From CAIWHR01 sp963846855 (GTDB taxonomy: Bacteria > Pseudomonadota > Gammaproteobacteria > Burkholderiales > Casimicrobiaceae), in contig CAWJXK010000008.1 of NCBI GenBank assembly GCA_963846855.1, positions 1,956,440 to 2,020,439 of the forward strand: a stretch of DNA of 64,000 bases, in the 5' to 3' direction. The position numbers and the translations under genes were made by a program. Numbering within the stretch: position 1 is the first letter of the stretch; the number at the start of each line of letters is the position of its first letter. Positions 45,657 through 55,034 of the stretch are shown piece by piece. The notes under the pieces are model-generated. The model was not told the DNA's origin, did no database searches, and was given only the letters and a program-made list of their open reading frames with translations.

Positions 45657-46169
45657 CTACTTCGCGCGTCGCCAGGTAACCGTGCCTACTCCGCCGCTGG
45701 ACGCCGAGGGCGTGATGTATTTGAGTTCGTCCTTGTTGCTGGAGGCAAGCAATCGTTTCTGCTCGGTTCCATTCCAATTAGGAAACGTGGCGCTGTCCAC
45801 CTTGAAGATGAGCGTCTTGTCTGCCGAGTTTATGGAATAGGTACCCATCATGGCAATGCTCTTCGACATTACGGCCTTGTTTTCTTCTAGCGTTCCGGCA
45901 GCGCGATTGTTTGAGGCGAATTTTGGAAGGTCCGGCCCGATGATCGTAAGCATGAAGTGACCATCGGCATCCAAGGTCAACATACCCTTGGCGCCGGAGC
46001 CAAATTGATCAGTTCTCGTGCCGTCCTTTTCCGTCACCGAGGAGACAAGCGTCCACGTCCCCACGACATCGCTCGCGCTTTGGGCCGATGCGGTCGACCA
46101 GAAGAACATGACTGCTGAACTAGACACGACAACGATGAGGGCGAGTTTCATCGTGCACCTAAGCCACAT
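45657..46169 (-). CDS. secreted lipocalin-like domain protein
   Basis: A 170-residue exported protein with signal peptide MKLALIVVVSSSAVMFFW ending near ASAQ (preceded by MWLRCT if the upstream ATG is used). The mature part starts SASDVVGTWTLVSSVTEKDG and holds a beta-rich lipocalin-like domain (GMLTLDADGHFMLTI, MMGTYSINSADKTLIFKV). GGGAGG four bases before 46169 favours that start. The ligand is unknown. It is the first cargo gene of the newest element. Confidence 0.75.
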   Translation of the reverse strand: MWLRCTMKLALIVVVSSSAVMFFWSTASAQSASDVVGTWTLVSSVTEKDGTRTDQFGSGAKGMLTLDADGHFMLTIIGPDLPKFASNNRAAGTLEENKAVMSKSIAMMGTYSINSADKTLIFKVDSATFPNWNGTEQKRLLASSNKDELKYITPSASSGGVGTVTWRRAK

Positions 46170-46430
46170 GTTGCCTCCCGCTCCAGTTGCTGTGAGCCCA
46201 TCCTTGCCCGGCCTGCTATAAGCGAACGCTAGTCGGCCGCGAGCCTGATTTACCCGGAAATCAAGGGCGCCATTTCCCCGGCGGACAGGCGAGATCATAA
46301 GGAGTATGCCCGAGCGCCGCAACTTGCCCCGACCGCCCGAGTTGGGTCGGCAAGAGCCTGTCTCTCATCTCGGCAACGGAAGCTTGCAGCAACGTCAACT
46401 AACGAGAATCATCATCGGCAAGAGTCGACC

Positions 46431-46589
46431 TATTCTGTTGAAAAACTCATTTGCAGTGCCGGAGTTGAGTGTCCTCGAAGAAGTCGACCGTCTAGAACAC
46501 GCTCAGAGCCATGCAAATCGATCAGGTGATGGTTTGAGACCCCCAAAATCGTCCCCGGAAAAACACGAATCGAGTTTTTCAACAGAATA
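46431..46589. mobile_element. MITE copy 1, 159 bp
   Basis: Perfect 18-base terminal inverted repeats (TATTCTGTTGAAAAACTC and its complement) bound a short non-coding interior. The interior is nearly identical to copy 3 in reverse orientation, with two or so differences seen. No transposase lies inside. Confidence 0.85.
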
Positions 46590-46683
46590 GACCCATAGCA
46601 GATGTTCGTGTGCAGAGAAGCCGACGCTTGCTGGCTTACGAATCTACCAACACCAGACTCGTTGCGGCCGAGTCCCGCCGAGA

Positions 46684-48591
46684 CTATTTTTCCGGGAAGC
46701 CGGCCTTGCGCAGTCCCGAGTACCAGTACTGTTCCGCGAGCTTGACGTATTCCGGATTGTCCGAACGGCGCTTGGCGCGAAGCTGCGCGATCGTCAATCC
46801 GGGGACGATACGCAGCACCTCAGCCTTGGCGGCGGCAGCCTTTGCCATATCGCCGTGGTTCGCGTATGCCGCTGCCAGCACCAGGTGAACCTGCCAGTAG
46901 TCTTCACGGCCTGTGGCCCTCTCGCAGGTGGCGATCGCCTGCTCGGTCTGCCCGGCGAAGAGCTGCGCCTCGCACCTAGTTGAGGCAGCCCAAAGGCCGG
47001 GCCCCAGAGCAAGTGCACGGTCGACCAGCTCCAACGCTTCCTCGGGCCGCCCCGTCAGGAGCATGATCTCCGCCCGACTCTCGTAACCCCGGTACGGATT
47101 AAGCTTGATCTCGATCTCGCTGGCTTCGAGCGCCGCATTCCATCGTCCCAGCGCTTCCAGCGCTTGAATGCGCCAGTACCAGGCTGCTTCGTCGTCCGAG
47201 TCGAGTTGCACGGCCCTCGCCGTGTGTCTGTCCTGCTCGCGGGTGATGCGATCGTGGTCCGCATCAGGGTCGGCCTCGCCCTCGTCATGGAAAAGCGCGG
47301 CGCGCAGAACCAGGGCGGGCACAAGGTCCGGCTCGAGCCTGAGCGCCTCATCGACGAGCTTGCCGGCCCCGGTCAATCCGGCAAGAGATGGGTCCTCGCC
47401 GCCCAATGCGAACGCGCGCAGCACCAACTCGGGTGCAGTCAGGCCTGATATGGGCTGGGCCTTGACGCGATGTTCCTCAGCGTCAATGAGAGCCTCCAGT
47501 ACGGCCGCGCGCACGCCGCGAAGTGGCGCCGAAGATTCCGATGCAACGTCGGTGTCGCGCAACGTCTCGCGGCCGGACCAGACCTGCAGACGCGTGGCCG
47601 CGTCGACAAGGCGGAGATTCACGGCATTCGCGTCGCCGGTGTGCAAAACGTCGCCTTCGAGGACATAGCGGACATTGAGCTTGTGACCCAAATCACGCGG
47701 GTCGATGGCGCCAGCGCTGGCATTGGAGGCAGAGCCGGCTGAAACGACAAGGACGCGACCGTATTCTGCTTTGCGCGGCAGGCGAGTCAGCAGATAGCGT
47801 GTCAGGGCTTCTGCAAACCGTGACGCATCGGCATCGCCGGCCGGCGCCGAAAAAGGTACAACTGCAACTGACAATGCGGGCGGACTGGGGGCTGGCGCCT
47901 CTTTCCAGAAATGCGGAAGCGTCCAGACGGAGATGCCGACCAGGCCGAGGACGAGCAAACCTGCGGCGAACTGCCGCCACGCGCGCCATTTTGTCAAACG
48001 CGGCCAGCGTTTGCGACCTGAGCTCTGCGTTTGGGAAGTCCCGCTACCCAGATCCACTCGGTATACGTCGACCGGGCGGGCGATGTTCTTGACCTCCTGT
48101 GCCCCCAAGTCCTCGAAGGCAAAGTTCAGCTTGTCGAGCACCTGATCGCGCACCACCTTGCTGACGCAGATGCCACCGGGATCGGCCAGCGTCTGCAGCC
48201 GTGCGGCGACGTTGACACCATCGCCAAAGATGTCGTCGCCGTCGATGATGATGTCGCCGACGTTGACTCCGATGCGAAACTCGATTCGCCGCTCGGGCGG
48301 GATACCGGCATTGCGCTCGGCCATGCCGCGCTGCACGTCGACCGCGCAACGCACTGCGTCGACCACGCTGGGGAACTCCAGCAGCAGGCCGTCGCCGGTC
48401 GTCTTGACGATCCGGCCACCGTACTCGGCGATCTTGGGGTCGATGAGCGCCTGCCGGTGGGCCTTCAGGCCCGCCAGCGTGGCGCTGTCATCGCGGCCCA
48501 TGAGCAGGGAATAGCCCACCACATCGGCCGAGACAATCGCCGCCAGCCGCCGCTGGTCCCGCGCCAAGGCTCCCTCCCGTGTGCGCTCCAC
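46684..48591 (-). CDS. class III adenylate/guanylate cyclase with TPR repeats
   Basis: A 635-residue membrane-bound cyclase. The catalytic domain (about 15-170) has AAIVSADVVGYSLLM, KTTGDGLLLEF and GDGVNVAARLQTLA. One transmembrane helix follows (FAAGLLVLGLVGISVWTL, about 210). A periplasm-facing domain seen in TolB/FlgO-like cyclase fusions comes next (VAVVPFSAPAGDADASRF), then TPR-like helices to the end. It makes a cyclic nucleotide in response to an unknown cue. The GTG start at 48591 is the first in the frame, and a later TTG is possible. It is flanked by MITE copies 1 and 2. Confidence 0.85.
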   Translation of the reverse strand: MERTREGALARDQRRLAAIVSADVVGYSLLMGRDDSATLAGLKAHRQALIDPKIAEYGGRIVKTTGDGLLLEFPSVVDAVRCAVDVQRGMAERNAGIPPERRIEFRIGVNVGDIIIDGDDIFGDGVNVAARLQTLADPGGICVSKVVRDQVLDKLNFAFEDLGAQEVKNIARPVDVYRVDLGSGTSQTQSSGRKRWPRLTKWRAWRQFAAGLLVLGLVGISVWTLPHFWKEAPAPSPPALSVAVVPFSAPAGDADASRFAEALTRYLLTRLPRKAEYGRVLVVSAGSASNASAGAIDPRDLGHKLNVRYVLEGDVLHTGDANAVNLRLVDAATRLQVWSGRETLRDTDVASESSAPLRGVRAAVLEALIDAEEHRVKAQPISGLTAPELVLRAFALGGEDPSLAGLTGAGKLVDEALRLEPDLVPALVLRAALFHDEGEADPDADHDRITREQDRHTARAVQLDSDDEAAWYWRIQALEALGRWNAALEASEIEIKLNPYRGYESRAEIMLLTGRPEEALELVDRALALGPGLWAASTRCEAQLFAGQTEQAIATCERATGREDYWQVHLVLAAAYANHGDMAKAAAAKAEVLRIVPGLTIAQLRAKRRSDNPEYVKLAEQYWYSGLRKAGFPEK

Positions 48592-48758
48592 CCGCCTATA
48601 TCATAGGGAACGTCGAGTGGCCCCACAATGGACGGCTCTGATTCCCATCGAGGTGACGTTTGGCGGCGGGCTTTTTGACCCGGCGGCCACACTCAGCCAT
48701 CTTCAGCGCAATCGAACGTCCGCTGTCGGTAGCTTCGCCAGACGGCAGCTATTGGCCG

Positions 48759-48906
48759 ATTCTGTTGAAAAACTCCTCAGCGACCTACGTCGAGGAGTTA
48801 TCCAGTGGTCTCCGAAGACCAACCGAGTGACGATCGTCGATCCTGGGCCGTTCTACGAGGTCGACTTTTTCTTGCAATTCCGCACAGTGAGTTTTTCAAC
48901 AGAATA
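48759..48906. mobile_element. MITE copy 2, about 148 bp, different interior
   Basis: The same terminal repeats as copies 1 and 3 (ATTCTGTTGAAAAACTC and complement), flanked by GGCC on both sides as in copy 3's left flank. The interior is unrelated to the other two. It lies between the cyclase gene and the IS1182-type element. Confidence 0.8.
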
Positions 48907-48944
48907 GGCCGGAAGTAGACGGTTACCTACGACTTCTAACGACC

Positions 48945-50655
48945 GAGAGTGTGTGAAAACGCGAAGGTTGCCTAAACGAAGAAACTTCCTACACTGAAGC
49001 ATCGGGTTTCTTCGGAGTGGCAGCATGAAGCGATTCGTCGAAGGTGAGGACCGAAACCAGGTTACGTTGCTGCCCGAGTGTCTTGACGACTTTGTCGGTG
49101 CGGACAACCCGGTGCGAGTGATCGATGTCTTCATCGACGAACTGGATCTGACCGGCCTTGGTTTCGAGGGTGTGGCGCCGGCCGACACCGGGCGTCCGGC
49201 GTACCATCCGGCGGTGCTGTTGAAGCTCTACGTCTACGGGTATCTGAACCGCCTGCAGTCGAGTCGGCGCCTGGAACGCGAGACGCAGCGCAATGTTGAG
49301 CTGATGTGGCTGACCGGGCGCTTGGCGCCGGACTTCAAGACCATCGCCGACTTCCGCAAGGACAACGGCAAGGCGATCCGCAGCGTCTGTCGTGAATTCA
49401 TCGTGCTGTGCCGCCGGCTCGATCTGTTCTCCGAGGCGATTATTGCCATCGACGGCAGCAAGTTCAAGGCGGTGAACAACCGCGACAAGAACTTCACCGA
49501 CAACAAGCTCAAGAAGCGCATGGTGCAGCTGGAGGAAAGTATTAGTCGCTATCTGGCCGAGCTCGACCGGGCGGATCGGGAGCCGACGCTGGTCACGGAG
49601 GACAGAGTTTTGCGACTCAAGGAGAAGGTTGCCACGGTCAAGGCCCACATGCAGCAGCTCAAGCAGATCGGACAGCAACTACGGGAAGCACCCGACGGGC
49701 AAGTCTCGCTGACCGATCCGGATGCCCGCTCAATGGCCACCAGTGGCAGAGGCACCGGCATGGTTGGCTACAACGTCCAGACTGCGGTGGATACCAAGCA
49801 CCACCTGATCGTGGCCCACGAAGTCACCAACGTCGGCCATGACCGCAGCCAACTGTTCTCGATGGCCAAGCAGGCACGCAGTGCGACGGGAGCCGAAGAG
49901 CTGACCGTCGTTGCCGATCGCGGCTACTTCAAGGGTGAAGAGATTCTGGAGTGCGATCAGGCCGGCATAACACCACTGGTGCCCAAGCCGCTGACCTCCA
50001 ACAGCAAGGCCGATGGTCGCTTCGACAAACGAGACTTTGTCTATATCGCCGAAGACGATGAGTACCGCTGCCCGGCCGGGCAACGGGCGATCAAGCGCTT
50101 TACCACCATCGAGCACGGTATGACCCTGCACAAGTACTGGTCCTCAGCCTGCCCTAGGTGTCCGCTCAAATCGCAATGCACGACGAGCGACTATCGGCGC
50201 ATCGCGCGCTGGGAGCACGAGGCCGTTCTCGACGCAATGCAGGGGCGCCTGGATCAGCAGCCCGACGCGATGAAGCTACGCCGGCAAACCGTCGAACATC
50301 CCTTCGGCACCCTCAAAGCCTGGATGGGCGCGACGCATTTCCTGACCAAGCGGCTGCCTCGCGTCAGTACCGAGATGAGTCTCCATGTACTGGCCTACAA
50401 CCTCAAACGCGTGATGCAGATCGTAGGCATCGGACCGCTGATGCAAGCCATGCGGGCCTAAGGCCCTCCCTCCGGCGAAATAAACGCCGCAATACGGGCT
50501 GCCAGGGGCATCTGCAGAGTAACTTTCGAAACAACCTCGATCAATTCGATCAGCGCGCGCGGCCGCGCACAGCGCGGCAGTATCTATCCCAGACGCTTCC
50601 GCGTGAGCTGAGACGGCGCGATCGCACTGCTCTGACGTTTCCACACGGCCTCGAC
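48945..50655 (+). mobile_element. IS1182-family insertion sequence
   Basis: The limits are estimated from an imperfect inverted pair. GTGTGTGAAAACG near 48950 corresponds to CGTTTCCACACGG near 50645. The single gene inside is the transposase. The exact ends and target duplication could not be fixed by eye. Confidence 0.5.
49025..50461 (+). CDS. IS1182 family transposase
   Basis: A 478-residue DDE transposase, full length and uninterrupted. The N-terminal DUF772-type region reads HPAVLLKLYVYGYLNRLQSS. The catalytic residues appear in IIAIDGSKFKAV, VVADRGYFKG and RQTVEHPFGTLK, and the zinc-like Cys cluster is SSACPRCPLKSQC. It probably remains active. Confidence 0.93.
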   Translation: MKRFVEGEDRNQVTLLPECLDDFVGADNPVRVIDVFIDELDLTGLGFEGVAPADTGRPAYHPAVLLKLYVYGYLNRLQSSRRLERETQRNVELMWLTGRLAPDFKTIADFRKDNGKAIRSVCREFIVLCRRLDLFSEAIIAIDGSKFKAVNNRDKNFTDNKLKKRMVQLEESISRYLAELDRADREPTLVTEDRVLRLKEKVATVKAHMQQLKQIGQQLREAPDGQVSLTDPDARSMATSGRGTGMVGYNVQTAVDTKHHLIVAHEVTNVGHDRSQLFSMAKQARSATGAEELTVVADRGYFKGEEILECDQAGITPLVPKPLTSNSKADGRFDKRDFVYIAEDDEYRCPAGQRAIKRFTTIEHGMTLHKYWSSACPRCPLKSQCTTSDYRRIARWEHEAVLDAMQGRLDQQPDAMKLRRQTVEHPFGTLKAWMGATHFLTKRLPRVSTEMSLHVLAYNLKRVMQIVGIGPLMQAMRA

Positions 50656-50708
50656 CCGAAACGGCCCGTTAGCTTCGTGAAAAGCGGACGCTCAAAGTCC
50701 CGGCTGAA

Positions 50709-52181
50709 CTATTTCGACGCCACGATACCCGGAGGCTTCCACGTCCCTTCGCCTGCCGGCAGAATCGACGGTGGTGTTTCCTTCGGCCAATAGAGCCGCA
50801 TCACCAAGTAAATCGGGCCGTCAGGTGCAGGCAGCCAGTTGGATTCCTTAGGCTTGCCCGGCAACTTGTTCTGAATATAGAGCGTCACAGCCCCATCAGC
50901 ATTCTTCTTCATCCGTGGCAGCATCGGCGAATTGATGAGGTAGCGACTGATGGGGTTCTCGATCAGCAACTGTGTCTTTCCGTCGTACATCGTGACCGAC
51001 CAGAATGCGTTCACCGGTGGCAATTGGCCCTTGGCAAAGGTAAGCGTGTAGTTGTGCTTGCTGCCGTCGAGCGTTTCGCCGGTCGCATCCACCCGGGTAA
51101 GCGGATACATGGCCTCGATGCCATCGTTCCCATAGATCCCCCCCTTTGCGGCGGCGGCACGCTTTAACCAATCGCCGCTGTAGAAAACGCGGTCGCCAAA
51201 CAACGAGCCGACCTGCCAGCCGTTAACGTCTTTTGATCCAGAAGCGAGATACTGGTCGACCTTGTCGTCGCCCTGTTTCATCGCCAGCAAGACGGCAGCC
51301 TTGTGCTCCGCCGAGAGATCCTTGAACTCAAAGGTCTTGCCCGGTCCGATACCGATGCTGGCAAGCTTGGCCCGAATATCCTTGTCTTCAGCTGACAGCG
51401 GAACGAACTGCAAGGCCGCGTCGAGGTACTCGAAGAAATTTGCCTTGATTCCCGCCGTCGTAGCGGGAACAAAGTCGATCTTCGGCGCACCTTGCGGTGC
51501 AGGTTGCTTGAGAAATGCGGACAGAGGCTGCGCCTTGTATCCTTGTTGGACCTTCACCACGTTCGGCATGTCGTTGGCGTTAAGGAGCTGAGTGCGGAAA
51601 ATGGCGATTGCAAATGGCGTCGTCGATTGGAAGACTTTCTTGATCCCTGCCGGAGTCTGCCCTTTCCAGTCGGGGCCGACCATCAGATAGTCCCCGGCTT
51701 CGTTGCCCGTAGCCCGGCTGCCGATGTAGCCGTAGTTGTAGGTATTGCCGTCGGTCAACTGCACCGAGTAGTAGCGCGACTTGTCCACCGCCGGGACCGA
51801 CAGCACCATGGGTTCAGCGCGAAGGTCCATCCAAAGGAGCGAATAGGGCGTATCACTGTTAGGTGTAATGACCGCTGTGTCTTTGTAAGTGAATACTCGA
51901 GCCTCGTTCTTGATTTCGTTGAAAGGAGCCTTGAACTGTCCCGAGTTGCGGTCCACCACATACTCGTACATGACGGCATAGTTCATGACGAGCGGCAGGC
52001 CGTAGATGAAGCCTTGCTCCGCAATGGCCTTGGTTTCCTCGATGTTTGGCGCGGCAATACCCTTCGCCACATCCTTCTTCTCGGCTTGGGAGACCGTATC
52101 GTTCTTTCCGCAGCTTGCGAGAAGCGTCGTAGCGGCGATGAGGATCACCGCTAAGCTCTGCAATTTCGAGGACGTTCTCAT
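50709..52181 (-). CDS. DUF1254/DUF1214 domain lipoprotein
   Basis: A 490-residue exported lipoprotein (lipobox LLASC, near residue 19). The DUF1254 domain includes YGLPLVMNYAVMYEYVV, TPNSDTPYSLLWMDLRAEP and YYSVQLTDGNTYNYGYIGSR. The DUF1214 domain near the end includes AFWSVTMYDGKTQLLIENP and PDGPIYLVMRLYWPKE. Members are widespread, often horizontally acquired and of unknown function. ATG at 52181 was chosen because it starts the signal peptide. It lies between the IS1182 and IS91 elements. Confidence 0.9.
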   Translation of the reverse strand: MRTSSKLQSLAVILIAATTLLASCGKNDTVSQAEKKDVAKGIAAPNIEETKAIAEQGFIYGLPLVMNYAVMYEYVVDRNSGQFKAPFNEIKNEARVFTYKDTAVITPNSDTPYSLLWMDLRAEPMVLSVPAVDKSRYYSVQLTDGNTYNYGYIGSRATGNEAGDYLMVGPDWKGQTPAGIKKVFQSTTPFAIAIFRTQLLNANDMPNVVKVQQGYKAQPLSAFLKQPAPQGAPKIDFVPATTAGIKANFFEYLDAALQFVPLSAEDKDIRAKLASIGIGPGKTFEFKDLSAEHKAAVLLAMKQGDDKVDQYLASGSKDVNGWQVGSLFGDRVFYSGDWLKRAAAAKGGIYGNDGIEAMYPLTRVDATGETLDGSKHNYTLTFAKGQLPPVNAFWSVTMYDGKTQLLIENPISRYLINSPMLPRMKKNADGAVTLYIQNKLPGKPKESNWLPAPDGPIYLVMRLYWPKETPPSILPAGEGTWKPPGIVASK

Positions 52182-52664
52182 GTTGGCGCTACTCCAAAGT
52201 CGAAAGGGCGAAACGGCTGGCGGCAGGCCCCAAGGGCCAAGCCGGACCCGGATTATAGCTAGTTCGGTTGCACGACTTGTTGCGTGAGTGTCCGCTTTGC
52301 GGGATCGGGCGCTAAGACCGCTGTTGTTTAGGGTTGTGTGATGCCTGCCCCTACGCGCTGGCGTGCGCGCTGATTCTGCGGTCGCGGGCAGGCGTCGCAC
52401 AAGCCCCAAAGGAGGAAACCGCGTCGGCGGTCGATGGCGTTGCGGGGGAAGCGTTGCGGCTATGGCGATTTGAAGCGTCGGCAGCGCGATCGCGGCCTCA
52501 ATTCCGGGTTCTGGCGGATGCTCGAAGCGGGTCGATGGCGCCGATCGGCAGGATCACGTCCAGGTTTGCGATGACGGAGCCGGCTTGGTGGATGTCGAAG
52601 CTGAGCACGACGCAGCCGTCCGCTATCGCGAGGCGGCGATGGAAAGCGGTCAGAGGCGCGATGG
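52182..52664. other. 483-bp gap left of the IS91 transposase
   Basis: No convincing gene was found. The terminus (oriIS) of the IS91-type element should lie in the right part of this stretch, but no diagnostic end was identified by eye. Confidence 0.4.
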
Positions 52665-53858
52665 TCATGCTGCGGCTCGCAACGGTGGTGGTGCCCGAAT
52701 CGACGGCGCGCGAGCCAACTCTTCTATGATGCGCATGGCCGCACCGCAGTGCGGGCAAACGAAGGTCGCCGGGGCAGTCGTGGTCGAGCCTTGCTGGGTC
52801 GAGCTTGCCGTAACGGCGAGCGGCACGTGCAGCAACTCACGCGCTCGAGCCAGGTGCTCGCGGCGGCCGGCATTGGCGAGCAGGCCATAGTGGCGGATGC
52901 GGTGAAAGCCGCTGGGAAGGACATGTAGCAGGAAGCGGCGAATGAACTCATCAGCGCTGAGCGTCATCGCCTTGTAGCGGGTCTTGCCCTTCGCGCGGTA
53001 GTCCTTGTAGCGAAAGGTGACCCCGCGCTCGTCGAATCCGAGCAACCTCGAGTTCGAGATCGCGACGCGGTGCGTGTAACGGGATAGATAGGCGAGCACC
53101 GCCGCCGGACCGGCGAAGGGCCGCTTGGCGTAGACCACCCATTCGCAAGCGCGCAGCGGTGCGAGCCATTGTGCGAACGCCTTGGCATCGGCGAGCGCCG
53201 CCTCCTCGCCGAAGAACTGCAGTCGGCCGGCATGGTGCGCTTGTTCCAGTTCTTCGAGGAAGCGGCGGCGGAACAGACGCGACAGCACCCGCACGGGCAG
53301 GAAGAAGCCGGGCCGGCAACGCACCCAGCGTTGTCCGTCAATGGCGAGGCCGCCGCCGGGCACGACGCCGTGCACATGGGGATGATGGGTCAGCGCCGAG
53401 CCCCAGGTGTGAAGGACCAGCGTCACGCCCACCTCGGCGCCAAGATGCTTGGGGTCGGCAGCGACCGTGCGCAGCGTCTCGGCGGCCACCGCGAACAGCA
53501 GATCGTAGATCACCGCCTTGTTGGTGTAGGCGATGGCGGCGATCGGCGCCGGCAGGGTAAACACGACGTGGTAATACTCGACCGGCAAAAGGTCGGCCTG
53601 TCGCGCTTCCAGCCATTGCCGCGCGGCGCGAGATTGGCACTTCGGGCAATGCCGGTTGCGACATGAGTTGTAGGCGATCTGCACTTGCTTGCATGCGTCG
53701 CAACGCAGAACATGGCCGCCCAGCGCCGCGCTGCGGCACTGCTCGATGGCGGACATCACCTTGAGCTGGCCGAGGCTCAGGTGCCCCTGCTGGGTTCGCC
53801 GCCAAGCCGGCCCATGGGCGCGGAAAATATCCGCGACCTCCAGGGCGGGGCGCGCCAC
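52665..53858 (-). CDS. IS91 family transposase (HUH, Y2)
   Basis: A 397-residue rolling-circle transposase. A Cys-rich N-terminal zinc-binding motif (LRCDACKQV, CRNRHCPKC) comes first. The HUH motif THHPHVHGVVPGGG and the downstream Tyr region YLSRYTHRVAISNSRLL follow, with a C-terminal Cys pair (VCPHCGAAM). Intact. Confidence 0.93.
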   Translation of the reverse strand: MARPALEVADIFRAHGPAWRRTQQGHLSLGQLKVMSAIEQCRSAALGGHVLRCDACKQVQIAYNSCRNRHCPKCQSRAARQWLEARQADLLPVEYYHVVFTLPAPIAAIAYTNKAVIYDLLFAVAAETLRTVAADPKHLGAEVGVTLVLHTWGSALTHHPHVHGVVPGGGLAIDGQRWVRCRPGFFLPVRVLSRLFRRRFLEELEQAHHAGRLQFFGEEAALADAKAFAQWLAPLRACEWVVYAKRPFAGPAAVLAYLSRYTHRVAISNSRLLGFDERGVTFRYKDYRAKGKTRYKAMTLSADEFIRRFLLHVLPSGFHRIRHYGLLANAGRREHLARARELLHVPLAVTASSTQQGSTTTAPATFVCPHCGAAMRIIEELARAPSIRAPPPLRAAA

Positions 53859-53868
53859 GGCGCCGCGC

Positions 53869-54744
53869 TTACGCCGTTGACGTTTGCTCCAGCGGACTGA
53901 TCACTTCGCGCAGCACGTCGGTGGCGACGTGGGTGTACAGAGCCGTCGTTTCCAGCTTCTTGTGCCCGAGCAACACCTGGATCACCCGGATGTCGACCTT
54001 CTGTTCGAGCAAATGAGTGGCGAAGCTGTGGCGCAAGGTATGCATCGACACCCGCTTGTCGATGTTGGCGGCCAGCGCCGCGGCGTGCACCGCCCGGTTG
54101 AGCTGGCGGCAGGTCAGCGGCTCGATCGGATTCTGGCCGGGAAACAGCCAGCCGCCGTCGAGCATCTTGCCTTGGGCCCGCGCCACCCGCCACCAACTGC
54201 GTAGCCGCGCGAGCAGTACCGGCGGTAGCATCGCGTAGCGATCCTTGCTGCGCTTGCCCTGCTGGATGCGCAAGGTCATGCGCTGGCTGTCGATGTCGGT
54301 CACCTTGAGCGCCACCACCTCGCTGGCGCGCAATCCGGCGCCATACGCCACCGACAGCGCCGTCTGGTGCTTCAAGTTGCCCGCGGCTGCGATCAGGCGC
54401 GCTGCTTCCTCGCGACTCAATACCACCGGCAGCTTGTACGGCACCCGTACCGGTCGCATCTTGCTGATGAGGTCACGGCGGTCGAGCGTGGTCTCGAAGA
54501 AAAACTTCAACCCGGTGATTGCCGCATTGATCGAGACCGGTGACGTACCGTGATCGACCATATGCAACTGGTACCGTCGCAGGTCCTCCACCGTGACCGT
54601 GTCCGGCGAGCGGCCGACAAAGCCGGTCAGCTTGCGTACGGCGCGAATGTATTGGAGCTGCGTCTTCGGCGACAGCTTGCACATCCGCATGTCATCCATC
54701 ATGCGTTGGCGCAACGGCGAGATGCCCCGCGTTGATGCATCCAT
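53869..54744 (-). CDS. tyrosine recombinase of the IS91 element
   Basis: A 291-residue XerC/D-like integrase. The N-terminal SAM-like domain includes LSPKTQLQYIRAVRKL. The catalytic Arg lies in YGAGLRASEVVAL, the His-x-x-Arg in HTLRHSFATHLLE, and the Tyr in ETTALYTHVAT. It is coupled to the transposase gene and is unrelated to the tRNA-adjacent integrase. Confidence 0.92.
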   Translation of the reverse strand: MDASTRGISPLRQRMMDDMRMCKLSPKTQLQYIRAVRKLTGFVGRSPDTVTVEDLRRYQLHMVDHGTSPVSINAAITGLKFFFETTLDRRDLISKMRPVRVPYKLPVVLSREEAARLIAAAGNLKHQTALSVAYGAGLRASEVVALKVTDIDSQRMTLRIQQGKRSKDRYAMLPPVLLARLRSWWRVARAQGKMLDGGWLFPGQNPIEPLTCRQLNRAVHAAALAANIDKRVSMHTLRHSFATHLLEQKVDIRVIQVLLGHKKLETTALYTHVATDVLREVISPLEQTSTA

Positions 54745-54876
54745 GGCTCTGCTCCTGTCGAGATCCGAGGCGGCTTGCCTCGTGCCTCAAACATAAGCAG
54801 ATCCACGGTCCCGACTCGCCTCCGCGGCCGGGACGAAGCTCAACAACTACCGCGCGAGCGGTTTAGTCCACTGGCC

Positions 54877-55034
54877 TATTCTGTTGAAAAACTCGATTCG
54901 TGTTTTTCCGGGGACGATTTTGGGGGTCTCAAACCATCATCTGATCGATTTGCATGGCTCTGAGCGCGTTCTAGACGGTCGACTTCTTCGAGGACACTCA
55001 ACTCCGGCACTGCAAATGAGTTTTTCAACAGAAT
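54877..55034. mobile_element. MITE copy 3, 158 bp, inverted relative to copy 1
   Basis: TATTCTGTTGAAAAACTC at the left end and its complement (one base short) at the right. The interior is the reverse complement of copy 1 with about two substitutions. It lies 132 bp beyond the IS91 recombinase start. Confidence 0.85.

Larger units (their letters stand above)
52665..54744 (-). mobile_element. IS91-family element with accessory tyrosine recombinase
   Basis: Two adjacent minus-strand genes, a tyrosine recombinase followed after 10 bp by an HUH transposase, form the two-gene arrangement known for a branch of IS91-like elements. Ends were not resolved, so the coordinates are those of the genes. 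Such elements transpose by rolling circle and can mobilise flanking DNA. Confidence 0.75.

Noticed and set aside
46431..55034. Spaced short repeats as a CRISPR array
   Set aside because: There are only three copies, kilobases apart, with inverted terminal repeats. They are MITEs.
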